From assembly GCF_011492945.1 (NCBI RefSeq), contig NZ_CP045119.1, positions 434,001 to 498,000 of the forward strand: a stretch of DNA of 64,000 bases. The letters are read 5' to 3'. The translations under genes were made by a program, and so were the position numbers. The DNA is from Rubrobacter tropicus. GTDB taxonomy: Bacteria > Actinomycetota > Rubrobacteria > Rubrobacterales > Rubrobacteraceae. How positions within the stretch are numbered: position 1 is the stretch's first letter; every line of letters begins with the position of its first letter. This document shows positions 8,114 through 15,299 of this stretch, piece by piece. Under the pieces are notes generated by a model. The model was not told the origin of the DNA. It saw only the letters and a list, made by a program, of their open reading frames with translations, and did no database searches.

Positions 8114-9203
8114 CGGATACGCCTTGTCCGCCATCCAGGAACAGGCCGGGCGCTGGTCCTACGACCGCCAGCGCCTGGGACACAGATCCCCCGACGTGGA
8201 GGCCGCCCTGCGGGCCGTCGTCGGCGTGTACAGCTCCCACCCGTCGGCCCCGCTCTCGCTACGCGCCCGCGCGAAGGGCTTCACCACGGAGGCCTTCAGG
8301 CGTCTGGACGCCGATCGGCGGGCGCTCCGGCTGCCGGCGATGCGCGGGTCGATCCACCTCCTCCCGCGCGAGACGGCCCACCTCGCTTTCCGCGCCGCCC
8401 CCGAGCCGCCGTCGGGCCTGAGGCAACGCCTCAAGTACTTCGGCATCGCAGAAGATCGCTACCCCGAACTGCGCGAAGCGGCGCTCGCCGCGGCCGACGA
8501 ACCGAGCACGGCCAGGGATCTCGGCCAGAAACTGCGCGAGGCGACAGGCTACGATGGCAGCCCGACGCCCGTCCTGAGCGGCATGGCCCGTGAGGGCGTC
8601 CTCCTGCGCGTCGGCGCCGAGGGACCGCGCTCCAACGCCCTCCGCTACGTCGCCACCCAAACCTGGCTCGGCGACGACCTGCCCGCGGCCGACGCCGACA
8701 AAGCCCTCGCCTGGCTCGCCGGCGAGTACCTCCGCGCCTTCGGCCCGGCCCGGCCGGAGGATTTCCGCTGGTGGGCCGGCGTCTCTAAAGGCCGCGCCGC
8801 CGCGGCGCTAGAGACCGTGGAGACCATCGAGCTCGAAGACGGCCACCTCCTGCCGTACCAAGACCTCCAGGCTTTCGAGGCTGCCGAAGGCCCCGGTCCC
8901 GACGCCGTGGACGTCCTTCCGAAGTGGGACTGCTACACGATGGGGTACGCCCCCGATGGGCGGGAGCGCTTCGTGCATCCGGACGTGCGGGGACGCGTCT
9001 ACACACCGGCCGGGGACGGCCTCGGCGTGGTGCTCGTGGGCGGGACGGCGGTCGGGGCCTGGGAGGCGCGGTTCTCCGGCAAGGTCATGGAAGCGCGGCT
9101 GGATATGTTCGAGCGTCCCGGCGCGCGTTTGAAGAGAATCCTGGACGGCCGGTTCGGGGAAATAGCGGTCTTGCTAGGCGCGCGCGAGATCCGTTTTGCC
9201 TGA
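8094..9203 (+). CDS. Winged-helix DNA-binding protein (HTH_42 / YcaQ-like)
   Basis: This 369-residue protein matches the winged-helix 'DNA-binding domain-containing' family related to YcaQ/AlkX DNA glycosylases, which unhook interstrand crosslinks in the members that have been studied. Recognisable parts are the N-terminal RGSIHLLP segment, the central FRWWAGVSKGRAAAALE block and the C-terminal PKWDCYTMGY...RFVHPDVRGRVY and GVVLVGGTAVGAWEAR strands. The GTG start at 8094 lies inside the permease gene (20-bp overlap). Coupling to a drug exporter suggests joint protection against a DNA-damaging compound, but that is inference. Confidence 0.8.
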   Translation: MPGSETSGYALSAIQEQAGRWSYDRQRLGHRSPDVEAALRAVVGVYSSHPSAPLSLRARAKGFTTEAFRRLDADRRALRLPAMRGSIHLLPRETAHLAFRAAPEPPSGLRQRLKYFGIAEDRYPELREAALAAADEPSTARDLGQKLREATGYDGSPTPVLSGMAREGVLLRVGAEGPRSNALRYVATQTWLGDDLPAADADKALAWLAGEYLRAFGPARPEDFRWWAGVSKGRAAAALETVETIELEDGHLLPYQDLQAFEAAEGPGPDAVDVLPKWDCYTMGYAPDGRERFVHPDVRGRVYTPAGDGLGVVLVGGTAVGAWEARFSGKVMEARLDMFERPGARLKRILDGRFGEIAVLLGAREIRFA

Positions 9204-9260
9204 TCCCAAACGGCGAACGCGCTCACCCGTCCCAAAACGACCCGGCAGTAAAATACGCGG

Positions 9261-9593
9261 GTGAACTACACGAACGGCGCAGGGGGTGGGAGGTGCGAGT
9301 TGTGCGGCCGGCCCGTGGAGCGGCTGACGCGCCACCACCTCGTCCCCAGGACGCGCCACAAGAACAAACGGAACAAAAAAACCTTCGACCGGCGGGAGAT
9401 CCACCGCACCGTCGGCCTCTGCCCGCCCTGCCACCGGCACATCCACACCGTCCTGGACAACAAAGATCTCGAACGCCACTACAACACCCTGGAAGCCTTG
9501 AGGTCACACCCCGAAGTCGGGAAGTTCGTAGCCTGGATCGGCAAGAAACCCCACGGCACCACCACGGTTGGCCGCCACCGCGACCCCCGCTAG
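9261..9593 (+). CDS. Small HNH-type zinc protein
   Basis: This is a 110-residue protein with CELC, HHLVPRTRHKNKR, then CPPCHRHIH. The layout of two CxxC pairs around an HH and a terminal H-x-x-x-H fits a compact HNH (beta-beta-alpha metal) nuclease domain of the type often annotated as HNH endonuclease. It starts at GTG 9261 with no obvious ribosome site. It stands alone between the winged-helix gene and the phasin-like gene. Target is unknown. Confidence 0.7.
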   Translation: MNYTNGAGGGRCELCGRPVERLTRHHLVPRTRHKNKRNKKTFDRREIHRTVGLCPPCHRHIHTVLDNKDLERHYNTLEALRSHPEVGKFVAWIGKKPHGTTTVGRHRDPR

Positions 9594-9760
9594 GAACGGA
9601 GCAGCCCGACTTGGACCGACTCCCCGTGACGCCGCCGGACGTCGCGCGCGTGAACTATTTCACGCGAATCGCCGCCCGGAGGTTTCGGATTGCGAGAGTG
9701 TGGTACATATATGCAGTAAGAACATAGAGGAAGCGATCTACTTCAACGGAGGCAAGACTG

Positions 9761-10516
9761 ATGGCTACTACTACGAACATTGACAAGATGACCCGCACTG
9801 CGCGGGAGATGACGGAGGCCCAGCGGGATTCTTACGAGGCCCTCGCGGAGAGCTTTACCGCCTCCCAGCGTCGGAGCGCCAGGCTGGCCCAGGACGGGCT
9901 CAAGTTCTTCAAGCTCCAGGAGGACAATGCCAGGGCGGCGCAGGAGTGGTTCGCCAACGGCGTGCGCCTGATGCAGCTCCAGCAGCGCAACGTCAGCTTT
10001 GCCCAGGACTGGTTTGGCGGCGGCGTCGAGGCCCTGCGGGACCAGGCGGAGCAGAACCTCCGCACGGCGGACGTCTTCGCGCGCAGCGCCCGCAAGCAGC
10101 AGGAAGGTCTACAGGCGCTCGGCCGCGAGTGGGTGGGGGCCTACCGTAACTTTTTCTCCCCCTTCGCCTACGCCCGGGAAGGCCTGAGGACCGCCCAGAA
10201 GGCCACCGAGCAGGGGATCCAGGCCACCCAGCAGGTCGCCCAGCAGGGTCTGCGGGTTGCCGAAGAGACGGCCGGACAGACCGAGAAGGTTCTTCGGGAG
10301 ACCGTCGAGGCCACCCGTGAGGCCGAGCTCAGGACTGCCGTCTACGGCGCCCTCAAGACCCAGAGCTATGAGGATCTCAACGTCGACGAGGTCTCCAAGA
10401 GGCTCGACGGCCTCTCCGCCGGGCAGCTCAAGCAGGTGCGGGAGTTCGAGAAAAAGAACAAGAACCGCGAGACCCTCATCGAGCAGATCGACCGCAAGAT
10501 AAAGGCCGCCTCGTAG
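9761..10516 (+). CDS. Phasin-like coiled-coil protein with C-terminal helical module
   Basis: This 251-residue, almost wholly helical protein is rich in Gln, Ala, Glu and Arg. Residues about 20-190 resemble phasins, which coat polyhydroxyalkanoate granules (YEALAESFTASQRRSARLAQ, FFSPFAY, long amphipathic heptads). Residues about 200-251 form a separate charged module (YEDLNVDEVSKRLDGL...VREFEKKNKNRETLIEQIDRKI) that I recall as a stand-alone tail in other actinobacterial proteins. No PHA synthase gene is nearby, so the granule role is only a family inference. A strong terminator follows the gene. Confidence 0.75.
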   Translation: MATTTNIDKMTRTAREMTEAQRDSYEALAESFTASQRRSARLAQDGLKFFKLQEDNARAAQEWFANGVRLMQLQQRNVSFAQDWFGGGVEALRDQAEQNLRTADVFARSARKQQEGLQALGREWVGAYRNFFSPFAYAREGLRTAQKATEQGIQATQQVAQQGLRVAEETAGQTEKVLRETVEATREAELRTAVYGALKTQSYEDLNVDEVSKRLDGLSAGQLKQVREFEKKNKNRETLIEQIDRKIKAAS

Positions 10517-10543
10517 CTTAGGGCGCTACCGATACAGGTATGT

Positions 10544-10575
10544 GAGGGCCGGGGTTCAACCCCGGCCCTCTTTTT
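10544..10575 (+). terminator. Rho-independent terminator after the phasin-like gene
   Basis: A perfect 11-bp stem (GAGGGCCGGGG / CCCCGGCCCTC) with loop TTCAA is followed by TTTTT. It lies 28 bp after the stop codon and is the clearest intrinsic terminator in the window. Confidence 0.95.
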
Positions 10576-10612
10576 CGTTGGTCGACCCGGCAGGCGGGGC
10601 GTTCATCAGCCT

Positions 10613-10724
10613 AGAGCGGTCAGCTATCAGGCCGCTCCGGCTTCGCCTTCGCTCTCGGCCTTCAGTTTTTTGTCTTTGGCTGAAAGCCGACCGGCTGACA
10701 GCTAATAGCCTCGCAAACCGCTCT
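10613..10724. repeat. Intergenic palindromic repeat, copy B
   Basis: This is the most complete copy: the ends AGAGCGGT and ACCGCTCT form terminal inverted repeats around the shared core (GCTCCGGCTTCGCCT and AAAGCCGACCGGCTGA). It ends within the stop codon of the DsbA-diadenylate cyclase gene, so it also forms the 3' end of that operon. Confidence 0.75.
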
Positions 10725-11832
10725 AACGCCCGGGATACGGCCCGTAGCCGCGGAGCATCCACACCTCGGGCACGACCTCGGCGACGACGCCGCCTTCGTC
10801 GAACACCCTGACGGTCGAGCTCTCGGAGACGGCGACGGCCACTGTTCCCGTGTTTCTCGAGATGGAGGCCGCCGCCATGTGGCGGCTCCCGAGGCCGAGG
10901 GGGATGTCCAGGTTCCGCGAGGCCGCGTCGAGGTAGCGGGCCGCCGAGACGACGACGCCACCGTCGGAGACCACGAAGGCGCCGTCGAGCTGGGCGAGCT
11001 CCTTTATGGTTTCGCGCATGTCGGGGTCCTTGACGCGTTTCTTGTCGTCCGGGTGGCCGGTGAGGGGGTCGAGGATGAGGGGCCTGGACCTGACCAGGAC
11101 CTCCTCGTGGTCGCCGACGGTGAACAACGTCCCGATCTTGCGCCCCTCCCGGCCCTCCCGCGCTATCTCGACCGCGAGCTCGACCACCTTCTTGAGCGTT
11201 CTGTTGTCGACGCCCCTCTCCTCGGAGCAGATCTCGGCGATAGGGTCGTCCAACCCGTCCAACAGGCTCCCCGGCCCGACGCGCCGAACCGCGCGGTCCT
11301 CCCCTCCGTCAGGGCGGTCAAGCTCCCCCTCGACCGCTTCGAGCAGAGCCTCGAACTCCAGGGGGCCGTTGTACGGAGCGCCGTTGAGGAAGACGCCCGG
11401 CGTGCCGCGCACGCCGCTACGTTCTCCCGCGAGGCGGTTCTCCTGGACCCGTTCGGCGTGGCGGTGCTCCGCGAGGTCCCCGTCGAAGCGCGCGAGGTCG
11501 AGCTTTAGCCTCACCGCGTAGGAGCGCAGGTCCCCGTCGGACAGGTCATCCTGGTTCTCGTAGAGTAGGCCGTGCATGGGCCAGAAGGCGCCCTGCGCTC
11601 CGGCCGCCTCTGCCGCCTCGGCCGCGCGCCTGGCGAGTGGATGGACGGAGTCGAGCGGGTAGTGGCGGAAGACGAGGCGCACCTTCCCGTCGGACCTCTC
11701 GACGAGGTCTTCGAGGACGGGCCTGGCTTTGGCGCAATAAGGGCACTGGTAGTCCCCGTACTCGACGAGCGTCACCGGCGCGTCGGCCGGCCCTATTGCG
11801 TGGTCTCCACCCTTCGTCTCTGCCACCGTCAT
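10723..11832 (-). CDS. DsbA-like thioredoxin fused to a diadenylate cyclase (DAC/DisA_N) domain
   Basis: This 369-residue protein has two domains in one uninterrupted frame. Residues about 10-175 are a DsbA/thioredoxin_4 fold with active site C30-P-Y-C33 and cis-proline loop T144-P145; no signal peptide is present, so it should be cytoplasmic. Residues about 185-369 are a DAC domain like the archaeal DacZ group: VEIAREGREGRKIGTLFTVGD, the catalytic D283-G-A and the ATP-binding GSRHMAAAS (315-323), where Met replaces the usual third Arg of RHR. It should make cyclic di-AMP if the Met is tolerated. It is the last gene of the trxA operon and its ATG overlaps the EamA stop. Redox control of c-di-AMP synthesis is the obvious inference. 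Confidence 0.88.
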   Translation of the reverse strand: MTVAETKGGDHAIGPADAPVTLVEYGDYQCPYCAKARPVLEDLVERSDGKVRLVFRHYPLDSVHPLARRAAEAAEAAGAQGAFWPMHGLLYENQDDLSDGDLRSYAVRLKLDLARFDGDLAEHRHAERVQENRLAGERSGVRGTPGVFLNGAPYNGPLEFEALLEAVEGELDRPDGGEDRAVRRVGPGSLLDGLDDPIAEICSEERGVDNRTLKKVVELAVEIAREGREGRKIGTLFTVGDHEEVLVRSRPLILDPLTGHPDDKKRVKDPDMRETIKELAQLDGAFVVSDGGVVVSAARYLDAASRNLDIPLGLGSRHMAAASISRNTGTVAVAVSESSTVRVFDEGGVVAEVVPEVWMLRGYGPYPGR

Positions 11833-12803
11833 CTTTCCTCCGTCCTGAGGTCCGTATCTTGCAGGGTCTTGTCTCCCGACCTACCGAGGGCGTAGATGGC
11901 CGCCCAGAGCAGGAAGAACCCGACTACCTGCCCTGCGTTGATCCCCACGCCCAGCAACGCCCAGTTCAGGGCGACCGCGGTCGCCGGGAAGGCGAGCTCC
12001 GCGAGCGTCGCGTGCGAGGCCCTCGTCGAGGAGAGGCCACGATAATACAGCAGGAGGCCCAAAAGACCCGGGATCAGGGCCAGCAGGACCAGCCTCCCCG
12101 GCTGGGACCCGAAGCCCGCGCCAAGCTCTCCGAACGCCCCCTGGGCCAGCGCTATAACCGTCAGGGGCGCGAGGGCGAGCAACAGCCGGGCGCCGGTCAG
12201 GGCGTGGAAGGGGACGTCCCGCAAGACGAACCTCCCGAGCGCCGTCGAAGAACCCCACAGCGCCGCTGCCCCCACCGCGAGCAAGGCCCCCGACGCCGCC
12301 TCCGAGCCGAGCGCTGCGAAGGGGCTCAGGTTTCCGAAGGAGACCAGGTAAGCCCCGACGATGGCCGCGGCGAAGAGCGGCCAGTAGGCGGGCTTCAGGC
12401 GTTCCCCAAGGACGAGGTGAGCCGCCCCGATCGCGAAGAGCGGCTGCGTCTTTTGCAGGAGTATGGCGACCGTGGGATCTCCCGCCGCGAACGCCGCCGT
12501 AAAGAGCAGCGTGGCCAGCGCCGACCCGCCCCACCCGATGACCAGCAAGGCGCCCCAGCCCCTGACGCCGAGCCTTCCAAGCGCGCCCCATCCGAGCGCC
12601 ACGGCCGGGACGGAGTAGAGCAGCAGGATCAGGTGCTCCCCAAGCACGATGGCCGCGGGCGACATCTCCCCGAGCAGGGGCACCCGCAGCACCCCGTCCG
12701 TACCCCACAGCGCCGCCCCGAGGGCGACCAGCAGCACGCCTGCGCCGACGCCTGCCCTGCCGGAATAATTCGCGTGCCAGTGGCGGGCGATCCGGGCGGG
12801 CAT
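11829..12803 (-). CDS. EamA/DMT-superfamily transporter
   Basis: This is a 324-residue membrane protein with about ten hydrophobic segments in two EamA repeats (first around ALWGTDGVLRVPLL to FAIGAAHLVLGERLKP, second from ALWGSSTALGRFVL to AELAFPATAVALNW). Members export amino acids, metabolites or drugs; the substrate here cannot be read from sequence. It starts one base after the DUF2255 gene ends and overlaps the DsbA-DAC gene by ATGA, so it belongs to the trxA operon. Confidence 0.9.
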   Translation of the reverse strand: MPARIARHWHANYSGRAGVGAGVLLVALGAALWGTDGVLRVPLLGEMSPAAIVLGEHLILLLYSVPAVALGWGALGRLGVRGWGALLVIGWGGSALATLLFTAAFAAGDPTVAILLQKTQPLFAIGAAHLVLGERLKPAYWPLFAAAIVGAYLVSFGNLSPFAALGSEAASGALLAVGAAALWGSSTALGRFVLRDVPFHALTGARLLLALAPLTVIALAQGAFGELGAGFGSQPGRLVLLALIPGLLGLLLYYRGLSSTRASHATLAELAFPATAVALNWALLGVGINAGQVVGFFLLWAAIYALGRSGDKTLQDTDLRTEER

Positions 12804-13172
12804 CTACGCCGGGAGCAGCCTGAGCGTGGTCGGCAGGACCTCTTCCCGCAACATCGCCGCCGTCGGGCCGGGGTACGAGGCCCCGTACTTATCTCGGTAG
12901 GCTGCGCTGACCTTCTCGATGGTCGCCGCGTCCGTCTCGGGCACGGCGCGCACCAAAATCCGCCTGTCGTCCACCCGGAGCGCCGCTTCCCGGTTCGCCG
13001 AGGCCTCGCGGTACCAGCGGCCCTTCTCGCCGCGCACGGAGCGCACGAAGACGGTGTCGTCGACGACGACGGCCCAGATCACGGCGCCGGGAGATCCGCC
13101 CCCGCCGGTCTCGACGCGGACCTCCTCGGCCTCGTCGAGCACCTCCAGCGTCTCCCTGTCGAACTTATCCAT
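12804..13172 (-). CDS. DUF2255 family protein
   Basis: This is a 122-residue protein of the DUF2255 family, a small split-barrel-like fold (VVDDTVFVRSVRGEKGRWYREA is the diagnostic stretch). The pattern resembles flavin- or F420-binding split barrels in which a substrate-facing WYR segment follows a VRS strand, but no cofactor is proven. Its ATG overlaps the nitroreductase 3' end by eight bases. It sits among flavin and NADP(H)/F420-type oxidoreductases, which suggests a redox role. Confidence 0.82.
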   Translation of the reverse strand: MDKFDRETLEVLDEAEEVRVETGGGGSPGAVIWAVVVDDTVFVRSVRGEKGRWYREASANREAALRVDDRRILVRAVPETDAATIEKVSAAYRDKYGASYPGPTAAMLREEVLPTTLRLLPA

Positions 13173-13698
13173 AACGCTCCTCGTGGACTATCTCCGAGAG
13201 CGGCTTGCGCGCCGGGGCCCCGCGCCCCCGACGGGCCTCCTCGTCCGGGTAGCCGAGGGAGATCGCGGTCCGCACCGTCCGTCCTGCCGGGATGCCGAGG
13301 AGCCTCTTTGCTTCCGCCCTCCCCTCCCGGACGAACCAGCCGATGCCGGAGCCGACGCCGTGGGCCCAGGCGGCGAGCATGATCCTCTCGCACAGCCGTC
13401 CCTCGTCGTAGGCTTCCTGCTCTTCCCGCTCCCCGGCCATGACGAGCACTATCCCGAGCGGCGCGTCCCTCAGGTGGCCCGCGTAACCTCTCACGCCGGC
13501 CAGGGCGTCGAGCGCCGCCCGGTCCCTGACCACGACGAGCTCCCAGGGTTGCCTGTTCGAGGCGCTGCCCGAGAGGCGGGCGACCTCCAGGACGTCGTCC
13601 ACGACCTCCCGCGGCACGGGCTCGTCTCTGAACTCTCGCACGGCCCGCAGCGAGCGCAGGAAGGAGGCGTGGTCACCCGGTTTTTCTCTCCCGGTCAC
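13165..13698 (-). CDS. Nitroreductase family protein
   Basis: This is a 177-residue FMN-dependent nitroreductase-like enzyme. The N-terminal RSLRAVREFRDEPVPREVVDDVLE and the SGSASNRQPWELVVV flavin-binding loop are typical, as is the AAWAHGVGSGIGWF helix. It starts at GTG 13698, nine bases after the F420/NADP reductase-like gene, and overlaps the DUF2255 gene by eight bases. It probably reduces quinone-like or nitro-aromatic substrates with NAD(P)H. Confidence 0.9.
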   Translation of the reverse strand: MTGREKPGDHASFLRSLRAVREFRDEPVPREVVDDVLEVARLSGSASNRQPWELVVVRDRAALDALAGVRGYAGHLRDAPLGIVLVMAGEREEQEAYDEGRLCERIMLAAWAHGVGSGIGWFVREGRAEAKRLLGIPAGRTVRTAISLGYPDEEARRGRGAPARKPLSEIVHEERYG

Positions 13699-13707
13699 CG
13701 CCCTACC

Positions 13708-14331
13708 TTAACCCATTTCGGCGAGCATCTCGCGGGCCTTCTCCGGCCCCATGGGGACGTTGTAGATGGGGGAGCCCGGCTCCTGTCTGCGGCTCCCGGC
13801 GAGCGTGCCCGTGTCCACGGGGGCGAAGCCTATCTCCTCGATCAGGCCGGAGACTACCCTCTTTGCCTCCCCGTCGTCCCCGGCCACAAAGACGACTTCC
13901 CGGTCCTCCAGCGGCGCGTCGGGACGGCCGTTGTCCCGCAGCCTCTCGTAGTAGATGGTGTTGAAGGCCTTTACGACGCGGGCCCCCGGGAGGTGCCTCT
14001 GGACCAATTCGCTGGACGCCAGCCCATCGTGGTCTATCTCCCCGTCGCGCCCGGGGTAGTAGTTGGACGCGGTCACGAAGATCTTGCCCGCGAGCCCTCC
14101 GGCCGGCAAGCTTTCGTAGAGCCCGAAGGGGATGGCCTCCATCACGACGTCCCCGAACCCGGCCGCCTCCTCGACGGTGGCGGCGCGGGCGTTTGGCCCG
14201 ATCCCCCGGACCAGCTCGCCCAACGTCTCTGGCCCGCGCGAGTTGCTGACGGCTACCCTGTGGCCGGCCGCCGCGAACAGCTTCGCCGCGTTGGCGCCGA
14301 TGTTGCCCGATCCTATGACCCCGATGTTCAC
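13708..14331 (-). CDS. NADP/F420 oxidoreductase-like Rossmann protein
   Basis: This is a 207-residue protein of the Fno/COG2085 family. The N-terminus has the dinucleotide fold (IGVIGSGNIGANAAKLFAAAGHRVAVSNSRGPETL), where SNSRGP is the usual loop for the NADP phosphate. Later motifs are VVKAFNTIYYERL and FVAGDDGEAKRVV. It may pass hydride between NADPH and F420, but many family members do not use F420. It starts at GTG 14331, overlapping the stop of the 40-aa gene (GTGA). Confidence 0.85.
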   Translation of the reverse strand: MNIGVIGSGNIGANAAKLFAAAGHRVAVSNSRGPETLGELVRGIGPNARAATVEEAAGFGDVVMEAIPFGLYESLPAGGLAGKIFVTASNYYPGRDGEIDHDGLASSELVQRHLPGARVVKAFNTIYYERLRDNGRPDAPLEDREVVFVAGDDGEAKRVVSGLIEEIGFAPVDTGTLAGSRRQEPGSPIYNVPMGPEKAREMLAEMG

Positions 14332-14450
14332 TTTTCTTTTTTCTCGGGCTCTTCCCGATCTTCGAGGTACAGGACCGGGTCTTCCGTGGGATCCGGGCCG
14401 TTCTCGTCGGTCTCGCGGCCAAAGAGGCGTCTTGCCTCGGCCCGCGTCAC
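14328..14450 (-). CDS. Small acidic protein between trxA and the reductase gene
   Basis: This is a 40-residue frame beginning at GTG 14450 and ending at TGA 14328. Both ends are coupled: its GTG overlaps the trxA stop (GTGA) and its stop overlaps the GTG of the next gene (GTGA again). The product begins TRAEARRLFGRETDENG and is acidic in the middle and lysine-rich at the end (EEPEKKEK). I do not recognise it. The double GTGA overlap is strong evidence that it is translated, either as a small partner of thioredoxin or as a coupling device. Confidence 0.65.
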   Translation of the reverse strand: MTRAEARRLFGRETDENGPDPTEDPVLYLEDREEPEKKEK

Positions 14451-14785
14451 GCCCGCGCCCCGTCTAGCGCCTCGTCGAGCTGGGCCTCTATGCGGGCCTT
14501 CGGCAACGCGCCGACGACGCGCCCCACCTCTTCGCCGTCCCTGAAGACTAGCAGCGTCGGGATCGAGTTCACCCCGTAGCGCATCGCCACATCCGGGTTC
14601 TCGTCCACGTTGAGCTTGAAGACGCTCAAGCTGTCGGCCCTCTCCGTGGAGATCTCATCGACTATGGGACCCACCTTGCGGCAGGGACCGCACCACGCGG
14701 CCCACAGGTCCACCAGCACCGGCTTCTCAGACCCCAGAACCTCAGCGTCCCAACCCGCCGTTCCAACCTGCCTCACCTCGGACAT
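14447..14785 (-). CDS. trxA: Thioredoxin
   Basis: This is a 112-residue thioredoxin with active site WCGPC, the buried Asp region (VLVDLWAAWCGPC), and the cis-proline motif SIPTLLVF. It reduces protein disulfides in the cytoplasm. ATG 14785 has AGGAGCGG upstream. It is the first gene of a seven-gene operon that ends in the DsbA-diadenylate cyclase fusion. The promoter region is shared with a divergent ArsR regulator whose likely operator lies 63 bp upstream. Confidence 0.95.
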   Translation of the reverse strand: MSEVRQVGTAGWDAEVLGSEKPVLVDLWAAWCGPCRKVGPIVDEISTERADSLSVFKLNVDENPDVAMRYGVNSIPTLLVFRDGEEVGRVVGALPKARIEAQLDEALDGARA

Positions 14786-14847
14786 CCGACCGCTCCTGAC
14801 TCTCTAGCCAAACTCGACACCCGCAGATTATGCTCCCAACTCCCCGG

Positions 14848-14879
14848 ATAGTCAAACAATCGCTTGTGTGTTTGACTAT
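14848..14879. promoter_or_regulatory. Perfect inverted repeat, likely ArsR-family operator
   Basis: The arms ATAGTCAAACA and TGTTTGACTAT are perfect 11-bp inverted repeats with a 10-bp spacer, between trxA (minus) and the ArsR gene (plus). The position and size match operators of winged-helix ArsR/SmtB repressors and would control both directions. Confidence 0.75.
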
Positions 14880-14915
14880 TTGACCGAGACGGGTGTGAGA
14901 AGTAAGATAGGTTTC

Positions 14916-15212
14916 ATGGTGGAGAATGCGGGACAAGGCAGGCGGGGGGTGGATCTCGAGCGTCGGGCGAAGGTTTTCGCGGCGCTTTCGGACCCGAACC
15001 GGTTGAGGATCGTGGAACTGCTCAGGGAGCGGGAGGAGTTGTGCGGCAAGGAGGTTGCGGGGGCTTTGGGTATAAGCCTCTCGCTCTACTCCCACCACGC
15101 CCGGGCGCTCAGGGAGGCCGGCATCATCACGCGCCGCAAAAGCGGGCAGACCGGGTATTGTTCCCTGGACCGGGAGCTGCTGGCGGACGCCCTGGGGCCC
15201 CTCAGCCGCTAG
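14916..15212 (+). CDS. ArsR-family transcriptional regulator
   Basis: This is a 98-residue winged-helix regulator. The helix-turn-helix (LREREELCGKEVAGALGISLSLYSHHARALREAGII) and the wing (RRKSGQTGYCSLDRE) are clear. Cysteines occur at ELCGKE and TGYCSLD, which could sense metal or redox state, but the classic ELCVCDL metal site is not complete. I prefer ATG 14916 over the GTG at 14868, because the latter lies inside the inverted repeat. It is divergent from the trxA redox operon, which it probably represses. Confidence 0.88.
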   Translation: MVENAGQGRRGVDLERRAKVFAALSDPNRLRIVELLREREELCGKEVAGALGISLSLYSHHARALREAGIITRRKSGQTGYCSLDRELLADALGPLSR

Positions 15213-15299
15213 GGGCTTGTGTTACGGTTCGCGGGCGGCCTCTTTCGGGGCCGTTGACGTTGCGAGAGACACTTTCGGCACGACAGACGGAGGTGCTGG

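Noticed and set aside
9655-9760. Strong sigma-70 promoter before the phasin-like gene
   Set aside because: TACATAT is seen, but no -35 hexamer at suitable distance; not firm enough to annotate.
11637-13382. Plus-strand open frame across the redox operon
   Set aside because: It crosses three recognised minus-strand genes and has Arg/Gln/Pro-rich non-protein-like composition.
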